Assembly (NCBI RefSeq): GCF_003123685.1
Contig: NZ_QCYJ01000020.1
Span: 310,001 to 374,000 of the forward strand
Length of the DNA: 64,000 bases
From: Nocardia aurea
Lineage (GTDB): Bacteria; Actinomycetota; Actinomycetes; Mycobacteriales; Mycobacteriaceae
Direction of reading: 5' to 3'
Below the pieces are notes generated by a model, which ran no database searches, was not told the DNA's origin, and was given only the letters and a program-made list of their open reading frames with translations. Made by a program: the position numbers and the translations under genes. How positions within the stretch are numbered: the stretch's first letter is position 1; each line of letters starts with the position of its first letter. Positions 28,200 to 36,548 of the stretch are shown here, in pieces.

Positions 28200-29159
28200 G
28201 TGGCAGGGAAGTCGGCGACGCCCGCGATCGAGTTGGATATCGGCGATCGGACGGTGCGGATCTCGAATCCGGATCGGGTGTATTTCCCCGAGAGCGGGGC
28301 GACCAAACTCGACCTGGTGCAGTACTACCTGAGCGTGGGCGACGGGATCGTCAACGCGCTGCGGGAGCGGCCGTGCATGCTGCACCGGTTCCCCAAGGGG
28401 CTGGCCGGTGCGAAGGTGCATCAGAAGCGGCTGCCCGCCGGTGCGCCGGAATGGGTTCCGACCGTGCGCGTGTACTTTCCGCGCTACGGCAGGCACGCCG
28501 ACGAACTGTGCGTCGGCGGACTGGCCGAGGTGATCTGGGCCGTGCAGATGTCGACGGTGGAGTTCCATCCGTGGAATTCACGCCGCGCCGATACCGAGCG
28601 ACCCGACGAGTGGCGTATCGATCTGGACCCGATGCCCGACTGCCCGTGGTCGCGGGTGCGGCGGGTGGCCGGTGTCGCCCACGAGGTGCTCGACGATCTC
28701 GGCGCGGTCGGCTGGCCGAAGACCTCCGGCGGCAAAGGCCTGCATATCTACGTCCGGATCGCCCCGGAGTGGGGTTTCGCCGAAGTACGAAGGGCCGCTC
28801 TGGCTTTCGCGCACGAGGTGGAGCGGCGCGCTCCCGATGACGTCACCACGACCTGGTGGCGCAAGGATCGTGATCCGAAACTGCTGTTCGTCGACTACAA
28901 CCAGAACGCGCGTGATCACACCATCGCCGCCGCCTATTCGGTGCGCGGTGTCCCCGAGGCGACGGTCTCGACCCCCGTGACCTGGGACGAGATCCCGAAT
29001 ATTGATCCGCGTGATTTCACGATGAAAACCGTTCCGGCGCGCTACGCGGAGCTGGGTGATCTGCACGCGGGCATGGACGACGCGGTATTCGCGATCGACC
29101 CACTGCTGGCCTGGGCCGATCGTGATCGTCTGGAGGATCCGCCCGACGATCAGGAGTGA
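28200..29159 (+). CDS. LigD-type polymerase/primase domain protein
   Basis: A 319-residue stand-alone archaeo-eukaryotic primase-type polymerase, homologous to the polymerase domain of LigD. Catalytic acidic residues lie in WRIDLDPMPDCPW. The nucleotide-binding region is KTSGGKGLHIYVRI, and further motifs are HPWNSR and FVDYNQNARDHTIAAAYSVR. There is no ligase or nuclease domain, as in mycobacterial PolD1 (Rv3730c type). These enzymes fill gaps and add ribonucleotides during end joining or excision repair. GTG at 28200 is the start that keeps the family N-terminus. No Ku gene is in the window. Confidence 0.92.
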   Translation: MAGKSATPAIELDIGDRTVRISNPDRVYFPESGATKLDLVQYYLSVGDGIVNALRERPCMLHRFPKGLAGAKVHQKRLPAGAPEWVPTVRVYFPRYGRHADELCVGGLAEVIWAVQMSTVEFHPWNSRRADTERPDEWRIDLDPMPDCPWSRVRRVAGVAHEVLDDLGAVGWPKTSGGKGLHIYVRIAPEWGFAEVRRAALAFAHEVERRAPDDVTTTWWRKDRDPKLLFVDYNQNARDHTIAAAYSVRGVPEATVSTPVTWDEIPNIDPRDFTMKTVPARYAELGDLHAGMDDAVFAIDPLLAWADRDRLEDPPDDQE

Positions 29160-29338
29160 TCGATCACCGGTTCGAGCTCCCCGCGCACGGCGGCGACCGA
29201 CCCCGCGGACGGGCGACGTGACCGCGTTCGCACGTCCGGTTGGTGCTAGATTTTCGATGGCGGGTATCGGCCCGTCCAGGCCGGCCCGGGGGTGCGCTGA
29301 CCGGCCGCGATCGGTGTTCGGCGAGGAGGTCCGCAAGT

Positions 29339-30286
29339 ATGAGCGAGCCAGTTGTCCCGGTGGCGATCGGCCCCGACCGACCCGCGCCGACCCTGGTGGA
29401 GAAGGCCGTGGTCGAGGGGGGTGCCGTCGTCTCCGATCTCGACGAGGCCAGGGGACTGATCTGGGTGGGCAAACCGGCCGATTTCCCGCCGCTGCCCGAA
29501 TCGGTCGAATGGGTGCAACTTCCGGCGGCCGGGGTCGAGGACTGGTTCACCGCCGGTGTCTTCGACCGCTACCCGAAGGTTCGATTCACCTCCGCCGCAG
29601 GCGCTTTCGCGGCGAGTGTCGCCGAGCACGCGTTGATGCTGCTTCTCGCCGGAGTGCGGTACCTGCCCGAGCACCTGCGGGCGGACAGCTGGCGGCAACA
29701 AGATTTCTTCCCGCATGTCGGATCGCTGCGCGGCAAGACCGTCACCATCGTCGGCGCGGGCGGTATCGGCCGCGCGCTCATCCCCATGCTGACACCGCTG
29801 GGTGCGCACGTCATCGCGGTGACCCGTTCCGGACATCCGATCACCGGTCCCGATATCCCCGACTCCGTCGAGACGGTTTCCACGGACCAATTGGGCAAGG
29901 TCTGGTCCCGCACCGATCACGTCGTGGTCGCCGCGCCCGCCACACCCGAGACCAGGCATCTGATCGACGCCGACGCGCTGTCACGGCTCAAGCCGTCGTC
30001 CTGGGTGATCAATATCGCGCGCGGTCCGCTGATCGACACCGACGCGCTGGTGGCCGCGCTGTCCTCGGGCGTCATCGGCGGCGCGGGTCTCGACGTCACC
30101 GACCCCGAACCGCTGCCCGACGGTCACCCGCTCTGGACATTGCCGAATGTGATCATCACGCCCCATGATTCGAATCCGCCGCAGCTGCGCCTCGCCGCTT
30201 TCGCCGACCATGTCGCCGCGAACGTGAGCCGTTTCGTCGCGGGGCGGGAATTGCTGGCTCCGATCGATCCGAGGCGCGGCTACTAG
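29339..30286 (+). CDS. D-isomer-specific 2-hydroxyacid dehydrogenase
   Basis: A 315-residue NAD(P)-dependent oxidoreductase of the D-2-hydroxyacid family. The Rossmann motif is TVTIVGAGGIGRALI. The catalytic arginine is in VINIARGPLIDTD, the glutamate in LDVTDPEPLPDGHPLW, and the histidine in VIITPHDSNP. The substrate (glyoxylate, hydroxypyruvate or another 2-keto acid) cannot be read from the sequence. ATG at 29339 follows GAGGAGG by eight bases, which decides the start against a longer in-frame alternative. It ends 55 bases before the esterase operon, with a palindromic operator in that gap. Confidence 0.92.
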   Translation: MSEPVVPVAIGPDRPAPTLVEKAVVEGGAVVSDLDEARGLIWVGKPADFPPLPESVEWVQLPAAGVEDWFTAGVFDRYPKVRFTSAAGAFAASVAEHALMLLLAGVRYLPEHLRADSWRQQDFFPHVGSLRGKTVTIVGAGGIGRALIPMLTPLGAHVIAVTRSGHPITGPDIPDSVETVSTDQLGKVWSRTDHVVVAAPATPETRHLIDADALSRLKPSSWVINIARGPLIDTDALVAALSSGVIGGAGLDVTDPEPLPDGHPLWTLPNVIITPHDSNPPQLRLAAFADHVAANVSRFVAGRELLAPIDPRRGY

Positions 30287-30296
30287 ACCTCTTTCT

Positions 30297-30322
30297 AATG
30301 TGCCATTGACAACTGGCACATT
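30297..30322 (+). promoter_or_regulatory. Palindromic operator overlapping a TTGACA promoter element
   Basis: Perfect 9-base arms (AATGTGCCA at 30297-30305 and TGGCACATT at 30314-30322) flank an 8-base spacer. The spacer contains TTGACA, the consensus -35 hexamer. The site lies 20 bases before the start codon of the esterase gene. A repressor bound here would block the promoter of the esterase-SDR-ferritin-like-monooxygenase operon. The MerR-type regulator four genes downstream is a candidate ligand, but a TetR-type protein elsewhere is equally possible. Confidence 0.72.
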
Positions 30323-30341
30323 CATCGCTGATTCTTGAGGC

Positions 30342-31328
30342 ATGACAAGGTCAACGAGGACCTCGGTCCCCGCCATCCCCGCGGCGCCCTCGCTGCGCGC
30401 CGTCGTCGCGGCCAGGGCGGCCGAGTACGGGCTGCGGCCGCTGAACTGCGCGATTCCGCTCAATACCCCCGGAATCTGGTTCGCTCGCACCCTGATCGCC
30501 ACCATCATGGCCGCCGCGGGCCCGACCCTGCCGGGAACCACGGTCACCCGGGTCAGGGCCGGAGCGGTGCGCGGCGAATGGGTTCGGGCGCCCGGCGTGC
30601 CATTCGGCACGAAAGTCGTCTACTACATCCACGGCAGCGGTTACGTGCTCTGCTCGGCCCGCACCCACCGCGGACTCGCCGCGCGGCTGTCGAAGCGGAC
30701 GGGTCTGCCGGTATTCCTCACCGACTACCGACTCGCGCCGGAACACCCCTTCCCCGCCGCGGCCGATGACGTCGAAGCGGGCTACCGATGGCTGCTCGAC
30801 CGCGGCACCGACGCGAAAGATATCGTCATCGCCTGCGATTCGGCGGGCGGACATCTCGCGCTCGACCTGCTCATCGAGAACGGACGCCGTCGCGGCCCAC
30901 AGCCTGCCGCCGTCACGATGTTCTCACCGCTACTCGATCTCACCCTCGGACTCGCCGCGGAGCAGGAGCGGCGGCAACGAGATCCGGTCATCTCGGCGAC
31001 CGCGGCGGCGCGGCTGCCCCGGCGCTACACCAGTGGCCTGGCCGACGACGCGCCCCGACTGCGGCTGACCATCCCCGACGGGATCGAACTGCCGCCGATC
31101 CTCGTCCAGGCGGGCGGCGCGGAAATGCTCAGCGCCGACGCCCGAGCGCTGCACGCGATGGTCCGCGCCGCGGGCGGGGTGTGCGAACTCGAGATCTGGC
31201 CCGGTCAGGTGCACGTCTTCCAGGCGCTGCCGCTGCTGACCCCGGAGGCGGACCAGGCCCTGGCCCGTGCCGCCGACTTCCTGCGCGCCGCCCTCGTCGC
31301 GCCGACCGTTTCGGAAAAGGTGAGCTGA
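30342..31328 (+). CDS. Alpha/beta hydrolase, hormone-sensitive lipase family (LipR-like)
   Basis: A 328-residue esterase. The oxyanion motif is YYIHGSGYVLCS, where the family usually has HGGG or HGGGF. The nucleophile elbow is IACDSAGGHLALDLL (Ser in CDSAGG, against the usual GDSAGG). Downstream are the aspartate region ILVQAGGAEMLSADAR and the histidine in WPGQVHVFQ. It probably cleaves an ester of a lipid or aromatic acid. The next genes match the M. tuberculosis mymA operon order in type (LipR, SadH, monooxygenase). The ATG at 30342 is the first gene start behind the palindrome. Confidence 0.88.
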   Translation: MTRSTRTSVPAIPAAPSLRAVVAARAAEYGLRPLNCAIPLNTPGIWFARTLIATIMAAAGPTLPGTTVTRVRAGAVRGEWVRAPGVPFGTKVVYYIHGSGYVLCSARTHRGLAARLSKRTGLPVFLTDYRLAPEHPFPAAADDVEAGYRWLLDRGTDAKDIVIACDSAGGHLALDLLIENGRRRGPQPAAVTMFSPLLDLTLGLAAEQERRQRDPVISATAAARLPRRYTSGLADDAPRLRLTIPDGIELPPILVQAGGAEMLSADARALHAMVRAAGGVCELEIWPGQVHVFQALPLLTPEADQALARAADFLRAALVAPTVSEKVS

Positions 31329-31329
31329 C

Positions 31330-32280
31330 GTGTTCGGAGTCGAGAAATTCCTGCCACCGGGACTGCTGCCGTTCGGCATAGGCTCGGCGCGGCGCAGCCA
31401 TCGGGCGCGCGCCGTGGTGACCGGTGCGGGCAGCGGGATCGGACGCGCCTTCGCCCGGGAGATCGCGGCCCGCGGCGGACAGGTGATCTGCGCGGATATC
31501 GACGAGGCGCGCGCCGACGCCACCGTCGCGCTCATCGAACGCGAGCATCCCGGCCGCGCCCACGCCCTGCGCTGCGATGTGGCGCGCCGCGAGGACGTGG
31601 TGGGACTCGCGAAATTCGCCGAAGCCGTCTTCGACGGTCCGGTCACCCTCGTCGTCAACAACGCGGGGGTCGGCATCGGCGGAAAGCCGGTGGGCGAGAT
31701 CGGATTCGCGGACTGGGAGTGGGCGCTGGGCATCAACCTGTGGGGCGTGGTGCACGGATGCGAGGTTTTCGCGCCGGCGCTGCGGGCCGCGGGGAAGGGC
31801 GGAATCATCAATGTCGCCTCGGCCGCCGGGTTCGCCGCCGCGCCGTCGATGGCCGTCTACAACACCTCCAAGGCGGCGGTGATGTCGCTGTCGGAGACCA
31901 TGGCCGCCGAACTCTCCGGAACCGGCGTCGCGGTGACGGTCCTGTGCCCGACCTTCGTCAAGACCAACGTCACCCGCGACGGCCGGATCACCGACGGATC
32001 CCAGCGACTCGCGGACGCGCTGATGCGCTGGACCGGTTTCACCCCGGAATACATCGCGAGGACCACGCTCGACGCCAACGACCACGGCAGGCTCTACGTC
32101 CTGCCGCAGCTGGACGCGCAGGTGGTGTGGCGACTCAAGCGCTACTTCCCGGCCCAGTACACCTACGCCCTCGGACTCCTCGAACGGTTGCTGCCGCACG
32201 ACGATTCCACCGAAGACGACCGCGCGACGGTCACCGAGCAGACAGGAGCCCGACATGGCCATCGCGATGGACTTCGATGA
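31330..32280 (+). CDS. Short-chain dehydrogenase/reductase (SadH-like)
   Basis: A 316-residue SDR. The cofactor motif is VVTGAGSGIGRAFAREIA. NNAGVGIGGKP is the structural motif, and the catalytic set is Ser in INVASAAGFAAAPSM with YNTSKAA (Tyr and Lys). The C-terminal extension beyond the SDR core is rich in aromatic and basic residues, as in SadH of the mymA operon, and could mediate membrane contact. It probably oxidises or reduces a lipid alcohol/aldehyde. It starts with GTG one base after the esterase stop and overlaps the next gene by 26 bases. Confidence 0.9.
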   Translation: MFGVEKFLPPGLLPFGIGSARRSHRARAVVTGAGSGIGRAFAREIAARGGQVICADIDEARADATVALIEREHPGRAHALRCDVARREDVVGLAKFAEAVFDGPVTLVVNNAGVGIGGKPVGEIGFADWEWALGINLWGVVHGCEVFAPALRAAGKGGIINVASAAGFAAAPSMAVYNTSKAAVMSLSETMAAELSGTGVAVTVLCPTFVKTNVTRDGRITDGSQRLADALMRWTGFTPEYIARTTLDANDHGRLYVLPQLDAQVVWRLKRYFPAQYTYALGLLERLLPHDDSTEDDRATVTEQTGARHGHRDGLR

Positions 32281-33181
32281 CATGCTGCGCAAGATCAAGG
32301 ACCGGCAGTGGGCACTGGCCGATATCGAGTGGGACGCCCCCGGCGTGGAGACCATCTCGCCGGAACTGCACGCCAAACTCAAGCCGTTCATGGCCGATCT
32401 GATGTGGATCGAGAATGTCGGCGCGCGCGGATTCGCCGCCATGGCCAAGAAGGCCCCGACCGAGACCCTCCGCGAGATCTATCGCTATTTCCACGCCGAG
32501 GAGCAGAAGCACGCCAATGCCGAACTGGCCCTGATGCGCCGGTGGGGCATGCTCGACGGTGACGAGATCCCGCAGCCGAATGTGAACGTCAAACTGGTCA
32601 TCGACTTCCTCGACAAGTACTCCGACGACATGTCGCTGTCGTTCCTGGGCACCGTGATTCCGATGCTGGAGGTGACCCTGGACGGCGCGCTGGTCAAATT
32701 CATCATGGACGAGATCGAGGATCCGGTCTGCCAGGAGGTGTTCAAACGCATCAACGCCGACGAATCCCGGCATCTGGCCGTCGATTTCGCGGTGATGGAT
32801 GTGCTCGGCCACGCGCAGATGCGCAAACTGCTCGTCGACCTCGTCGGCGGCTGGGTCAAACCGACGTTCCTGATCGGCGTGCTCAGCTACGTGCCGCTGC
32901 TGAACAAGATGCGCGACAACATCGTCGCCATGGGCGTCGACGAGGAGAAGCTCTACACCGCGCTCAAGCGCTACGGCAATGTCGGCGAGCGCAGCGAATT
33001 CGCCCGCAGGCTGCCGATGTATCAGATCGTGAAGTTGCACGGCAGCTGGGTCATCGATCGCGACCACCCGTACCACCTGCTGGCCGACGCGCTGGTCAAG
33101 ATCACCGCGCGGGTGCCGAAAGCGCTGCTGCGCAAGGACCCGACCTGGTCCAAGGAACTCACCTACGAGCCCGCGGCATGA
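32255..33181 (+). CDS. Ferritin-like di-iron protein
   Basis: A 308-residue helical protein with two carboxylate-histidine motifs typical of ferritin-like di-iron oxygenases: a glutamate in MADLMWIENVGARG, EEQKH in YFHAEEQKHANAELALMR, a glutamate in MLEVTLDGALVKF, and DESRH in RINADESRHLAVDFAV. It may be an oxygenase or an oxygen-dependent modifying enzyme acting with the monooxygenase that follows. AGGAG lies upstream of the ATG at 32255. The start lies inside the SDR gene and the stop overlaps the next reading frame by four bases, so translation is likely coupled. Confidence 0.8.
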   Translation: MAIAMDFDDMLRKIKDRQWALADIEWDAPGVETISPELHAKLKPFMADLMWIENVGARGFAAMAKKAPTETLREIYRYFHAEEQKHANAELALMRRWGMLDGDEIPQPNVNVKLVIDFLDKYSDDMSLSFLGTVIPMLEVTLDGALVKFIMDEIEDPVCQEVFKRINADESRHLAVDFAVMDVLGHAQMRKLLVDLVGGWVKPTFLIGVLSYVPLLNKMRDNIVAMGVDEEKLYTALKRYGNVGERSEFARRLPMYQIVKLHGSWVIDRDHPYHLLADALVKITARVPKALLRKDPTWSKELTYEPAA

Positions 33182-33207
33182 CGCGCCGCACACCGAAGGA
33201 GACCACC

Positions 33208-34746
33208 GTGGCGAGCGCGGCGGCAGTTCCCCAACCGGCAGTTCCCCCAGCGGAGGCACTCGATGTCGCCGTCATCGGCGGCGGATTCGCGGGGATCGGC
33301 ACCGCGATCAGGTTGAAGCAGCGCGGCATCGAGAATTTCGCGATCTTCGAACGCGGCACCGCGATCGGCGGAACCTGGCGCGACAACACCTATCCCGGAG
33401 CGGCCTGCGATATCCCCTCGCGGCTGTACTCCTACAGTTTCGCGCCCAATCCCGACTGGTCGCACACCTATTCGGGCAGCGAGGAGATCCTCGGCTATAT
33501 CGAGTCGATGGCCGCGGAATTCGGGCTGCACCGTCATTTCCGGTTCGCGCACAATGTCACCGGGATCGTGTTCGACGAATCGGCCGGGCTGTGGGAGGTC
33601 GGCGTCGAAGGTGGCGTCGATCCGGTGCGGGCGCGGACCGTGGTCCTCGCGTCGGGGCCGCTCGCCAACGCGAGTCTGCCGCCGATCCGCGGGATCGAGA
33701 CGTTCACCGGACACAAGATCCACAGCGCCCGCTGGGATCACGACTACGACTTCACCGGCAAACGCGTCGCCGTCGTCGGCACCGGGGCCAGCGCGGTGCA
33801 GATCATCCCGGAACTGGTGAAGAAGGCCGCGTCGGTCACGGTGTTCCAGCGGACGCCGGGTTGGGTGCTGCCTCGGGTCAATCGGCGGACAACTCCGCTT
33901 ACCAAACAGCTGTACCGGCATGTGCCCGGGGCCGAAACGCTGTCCAGGCAGCTGTGGTTCTACGGGCACGAATCGGTGGCACTGGGCGTGGTGTGGAACA
34001 CCCCGCTGACCCGGGTCGTCGAAATGGTCGGCAAGGCGCAATTGCGCAGGCAGGTGAAGGACCCGTGGCTGCGCCGACAGCTCACCCCGGATTTCCGGGC
34101 GGGCTGTAAACGTCTGCTGATGACCGACGACTACTACCCCGCGCTGCAACGCGACAACTGCAAGTTGATCACCTGGCCCATCGCCCGCATCAGCGAACAG
34201 GGCATCCGCACCGCCGAAGGCATCGAACACCGCGCCGACTGCCTGGTCTTCGCCACCGGATTCGACGTGTCCAAGACCGGGACGCCGATTCCGGTGGTCG
34301 GGCGCGACGGGCGGGTACTGGCCGATGAATGGTCCGGCGGCGCCTACGCGTACAAGAGCGTCGCGGTCTCGGGCTACCCGAATCTGTATTTCACCTTCGG
34401 CCCGAATTCGGGTCCGGGCCACAATTCGGCGCTGGTGTACATGGAAGCCCAGATCGACTACCTGGTCGGTGCGATCGGCACCATCCTCGACCGGAATCTC
34501 CGCCTGCTCGACGTGCGCCGCGAGCGTCAGGACCGCTACAACGCCGCGATCCAGCGCAGGCTCACCGGCACCACCTGGAATTCCGGCTGCCGCAGTTGGT
34601 ATCTCACCGAGGACGGTTTCAACGCGACCATGTACCCGGGTTTCGCGACCCAGTACGTCGGCCAGTTGCGCGCGCTGAACCTGGACGACTACCACGTGGT
34701 GCCGTCCGAGACGAGACCGCGGCGACCGATCGCCGCGGTCTCCTGA
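33208..34746 (+). CDS. Flavin-containing Baeyer-Villiger monooxygenase (MymA-like)
   Basis: A protein of about 512 residues. FAD-binding motif is DVAVIGGGFAGIGTAI; the NADPH motif is VAVVGTGASAVQIIP. The Baeyer-Villiger fingerprint FxGxxxHxxxW is present as FTGHKIHSARWDHD. The enzyme would insert one oxygen atom into a ketone or similar group. The best start is GTG at 33208, with AAGGAG six bases upstream; an ATG at 33178 forms an ATGA overlap with the preceding stop and is the alternative. It closes the esterase operon; a strong hairpin follows at 34793-34848. Confidence 0.92.
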   Translation: MASAAAVPQPAVPPAEALDVAVIGGGFAGIGTAIRLKQRGIENFAIFERGTAIGGTWRDNTYPGAACDIPSRLYSYSFAPNPDWSHTYSGSEEILGYIESMAAEFGLHRHFRFAHNVTGIVFDESAGLWEVGVEGGVDPVRARTVVLASGPLANASLPPIRGIETFTGHKIHSARWDHDYDFTGKRVAVVGTGASAVQIIPELVKKAASVTVFQRTPGWVLPRVNRRTTPLTKQLYRHVPGAETLSRQLWFYGHESVALGVVWNTPLTRVVEMVGKAQLRRQVKDPWLRRQLTPDFRAGCKRLLMTDDYYPALQRDNCKLITWPIARISEQGIRTAEGIEHRADCLVFATGFDVSKTGTPIPVVGRDGRVLADEWSGGAYAYKSVAVSGYPNLYFTFGPNSGPGHNSALVYMEAQIDYLVGAIGTILDRNLRLLDVRRERQDRYNAAIQRRLTGTTWNSGCRSWYLTEDGFNATMYPGFATQYVGQLRALNLDDYHVVPSETRPRRPIAAVS

Positions 34747-34792
34747 GCGGCCGTCGTTTCGTGAACGACCACGATTCGCCGTATGCCGGAGG

Positions 34793-34848
34793 CCCGCGGC
34801 CGGGACGATAGACTCGGTTCTTCGAGGATCGAGTCACCCGGCCGCGGG
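34793..34848 (+). terminator. Long hairpin between the monooxygenase and the MerR gene
   Basis: Outer arms of 11 bases (34793-34803 and 34838-34848) are perfectly complementary. Inside them a second pair of 6-base arms (34811-34816 and 34830-34835) extends the stem. The structure ends about 20 bases before the Shine-Dalgarno sequence of the MerR gene. It can terminate the esterase operon, or it can act as a folded leader of the MerR mRNA. Confidence 0.6.
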
Positions 34849-34885
34849 ACCGGAGCCGGACAGGTGCGAGGAGGTGAATGCGCCG

Positions 34886-35656
34886 GTGGAGTACCGGATC
34901 GATGATCTGGCTCGTGCCGCGGGTACCACCACGCGCAACGTGCGCGCCTACCAGGAGCGCGGGTTGTTGCCGCCCCCGGTGGGCAAGGACGGTCGCGCGA
35001 GCATCTACGGCGACGTCCATCTCGAACGATTGCGGCTGATCGACGCCCTGTTGCAGCGCGGCTTCACCACCGCGCATATCGGCGACTTCATCACCAGCTG
35101 GGAGACCGGCAAGGATCTCAGCGAAATCCTCGGCCTCCAGCACGCCGTGACCGCGCCGTGGGCGCCGGAGGAGACCTTCGAGGTCTCCCGCGAACTGATC
35201 GGCACCATCCTCGGCACCGATTCCGACGAGTTGGTCCAGCGCCTGTGCGAGATGAAACTGGTTCGGATCGACGGCGACACGGTCACCTTCACCGACACCC
35301 AACTACTGGCCTCGTTCGCCGAACTGCACGAATACGGCCTGGAACTGCGCACCCTCATCGAGATCTACGCCAAGGTGGCCGACCGCATCGATGACATCAC
35401 CGGCATCCTGATCACGGCCGCCAAGGAACATATCGTCGACGAGCACGGTCCTGGCTGGCTCCCCGAGACCAGCACCGAGATCGCCGACACCACGACGATG
35501 CTGGAGAAGATGCGCGAACTCGCCGTCGCCTCGGTCCACAGCACCCTGGCCAGATCGCTCGACGTCACGTTGCGGCGCGAACTCGGCGACTACCTCGCCA
35601 CGGCGGCCGAACGTGAACGTGCCAGGGCGAACGATTCGGTCCGCCCGGGCGAATAG
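34886..35656 (+). CDS. MerR-family transcriptional regulator
   Basis: A 256-residue regulator. The helix-turn-helix and wing are at the N-terminus (YRIDDLARAAGTTTRNVRAYQ, with ERGLLPPP following). The remainder is a long helical ligand-binding part lacking the cysteines of metal sensors, so an organic effector is likely. GTG at 34886 is 11 bases after GAGGAGG; a GTG four codons earlier overlaps that site and is less likely. It lies directly after the esterase-monooxygenase operon and may control it through the operator at 30297-30322, which is an inference. Confidence 0.85.
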   Translation: MEYRIDDLARAAGTTTRNVRAYQERGLLPPPVGKDGRASIYGDVHLERLRLIDALLQRGFTTAHIGDFITSWETGKDLSEILGLQHAVTAPWAPEETFEVSRELIGTILGTDSDELVQRLCEMKLVRIDGDTVTFTDTQLLASFAELHEYGLELRTLIEIYAKVADRIDDITGILITAAKEHIVDEHGPGWLPETSTEIADTTTMLEKMRELAVASVHSTLARSLDVTLRRELGDYLATAAERERARANDSVRPGE

Positions 35657-35708
35657 TTCTACGGCACAACGACTCCACGAATGATCGCGGTCCCGGAAAA
35701 CGCGCCGC

Positions 35709-36548
35709 TCAGCTGGATTGATCGACCTCGGCCGATTGTCGGATGACCTCGCGTGCCAGCGCCCGATACTGTTCGGCGCCTCGGGATGTGGGGGCCCACG
35801 CGGTGATGGGCTCGCCCGCGATGCTGGCGTCGGGGAAGCGAACGGTCCGCGAGATCATCGTGTCGTAGACCCGGTCACCGAAGACCTCGGCGATACGCGC
35901 CAGCACCTGACGTGCGTGCAGCAGGCGCGGATCGTACATCGTGATCACGATGCCGAACAGGCTCAGTTGCGGGTTCAGCCGGTCGCGAACCTTGCCCATG
36001 GTGTCCGTGAGCAACGCGAGTCCGCGAAGCGCGAAGAACTCGCACTCCGTCGGGATGATCACACCGTCCGCGCAGGCAAGCGCGTTCACGGTGAGCAAAC
36101 TCAATGCGGGCTGGCAATCGATGAGGATGTAGTCGTAGCGTTCCCGAAGCGGCTCGAGCACCCGCCCCAGCGTCTGCTCCCGCGCAACCTCGTTGACCAG
36201 CTGAATCTCCGCCGCGGATAGATCGATATTGCTCGGTAGTAGATCCACATTGTCGACGCAAGTCTTCATCAACACCTCGTCCACCAGTGTCGTCGGCCCG
36301 ACGAGCAGGTCGTACACTGTCGAAGTCAAAGCATGGTGAACCACACCGAGACCGGCGGACAGCGCGCCTTGCGGATCCAGATCGACCAGCAATACCCGCC
36401 AGCCCTGTTCCGCCAGCGCGGCACCGAGATTGACGGTAGAGGTGGTCTTCCCCACGCCGCCTTTCTGATTACACAGAGCAATGATCTGCGCTGCACCGGT
36501 TGGCAACTCGGCCATCTCCAGAGGTTTGTCCGCACTGACTACTGTCAC
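35709..36548 (-). CDS. ParA-family ATPase
   Basis: A 279-residue Soj/ParA-type ATPase. The deviant Walker A is IIALCNQKGGVGKTTSTVNLG; Walker A' and B are VLLVDLDPQGALS and YDYILIDCQPALS. The short N-terminus lacks a helix-turn-helix DNA-binding domain, so it belongs to the small ParA group. No ParB gene or parS-like repeat is visible nearby, unlike the chromosomal pair by the origin. It may position another complex or regulate initiation. GTG at 36548 has GGAG 11 bases upstream; longer in-frame starts add only low-complexity sequence. Confidence 0.9.
   Translation of the reverse strand: MTVVSADKPLEMAELPTGAAQIIALCNQKGGVGKTTSTVNLGAALAEQGWRVLLVDLDPQGALSAGLGVVHHALTSTVYDLLVGPTTLVDEVLMKTCVDNVDLLPSNIDLSAAEIQLVNEVAREQTLGRVLEPLRERYDYILIDCQPALSLLTVNALACADGVIIPTECEFFALRGLALLTDTMGKVRDRLNPQLSLFGIVITMYDPRLLHARQVLARIAEVFGDRVYDTMISRTVRFPDASIAGEPITAWAPTSRGAEQYRALAREVIRQSAEVDQSS

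Noticed and set aside
24971..28306. Minus-strand open frame of 1111 codons opposite rtcB, RecQ and the LigD-type gene
   Set aside because: The sequence is Arg/Gly/His/Asp-rich, lies antisense to three well-supported genes and has no family resemblance. Long antisense frames are expected in GC-rich DNA.
35709..36548. ParA gene taken as a sign of an integrated plasmid or the replication origin
   Set aside because: No ParB, parS-like repeats, replication genes or att-like repeats are visible nearby.
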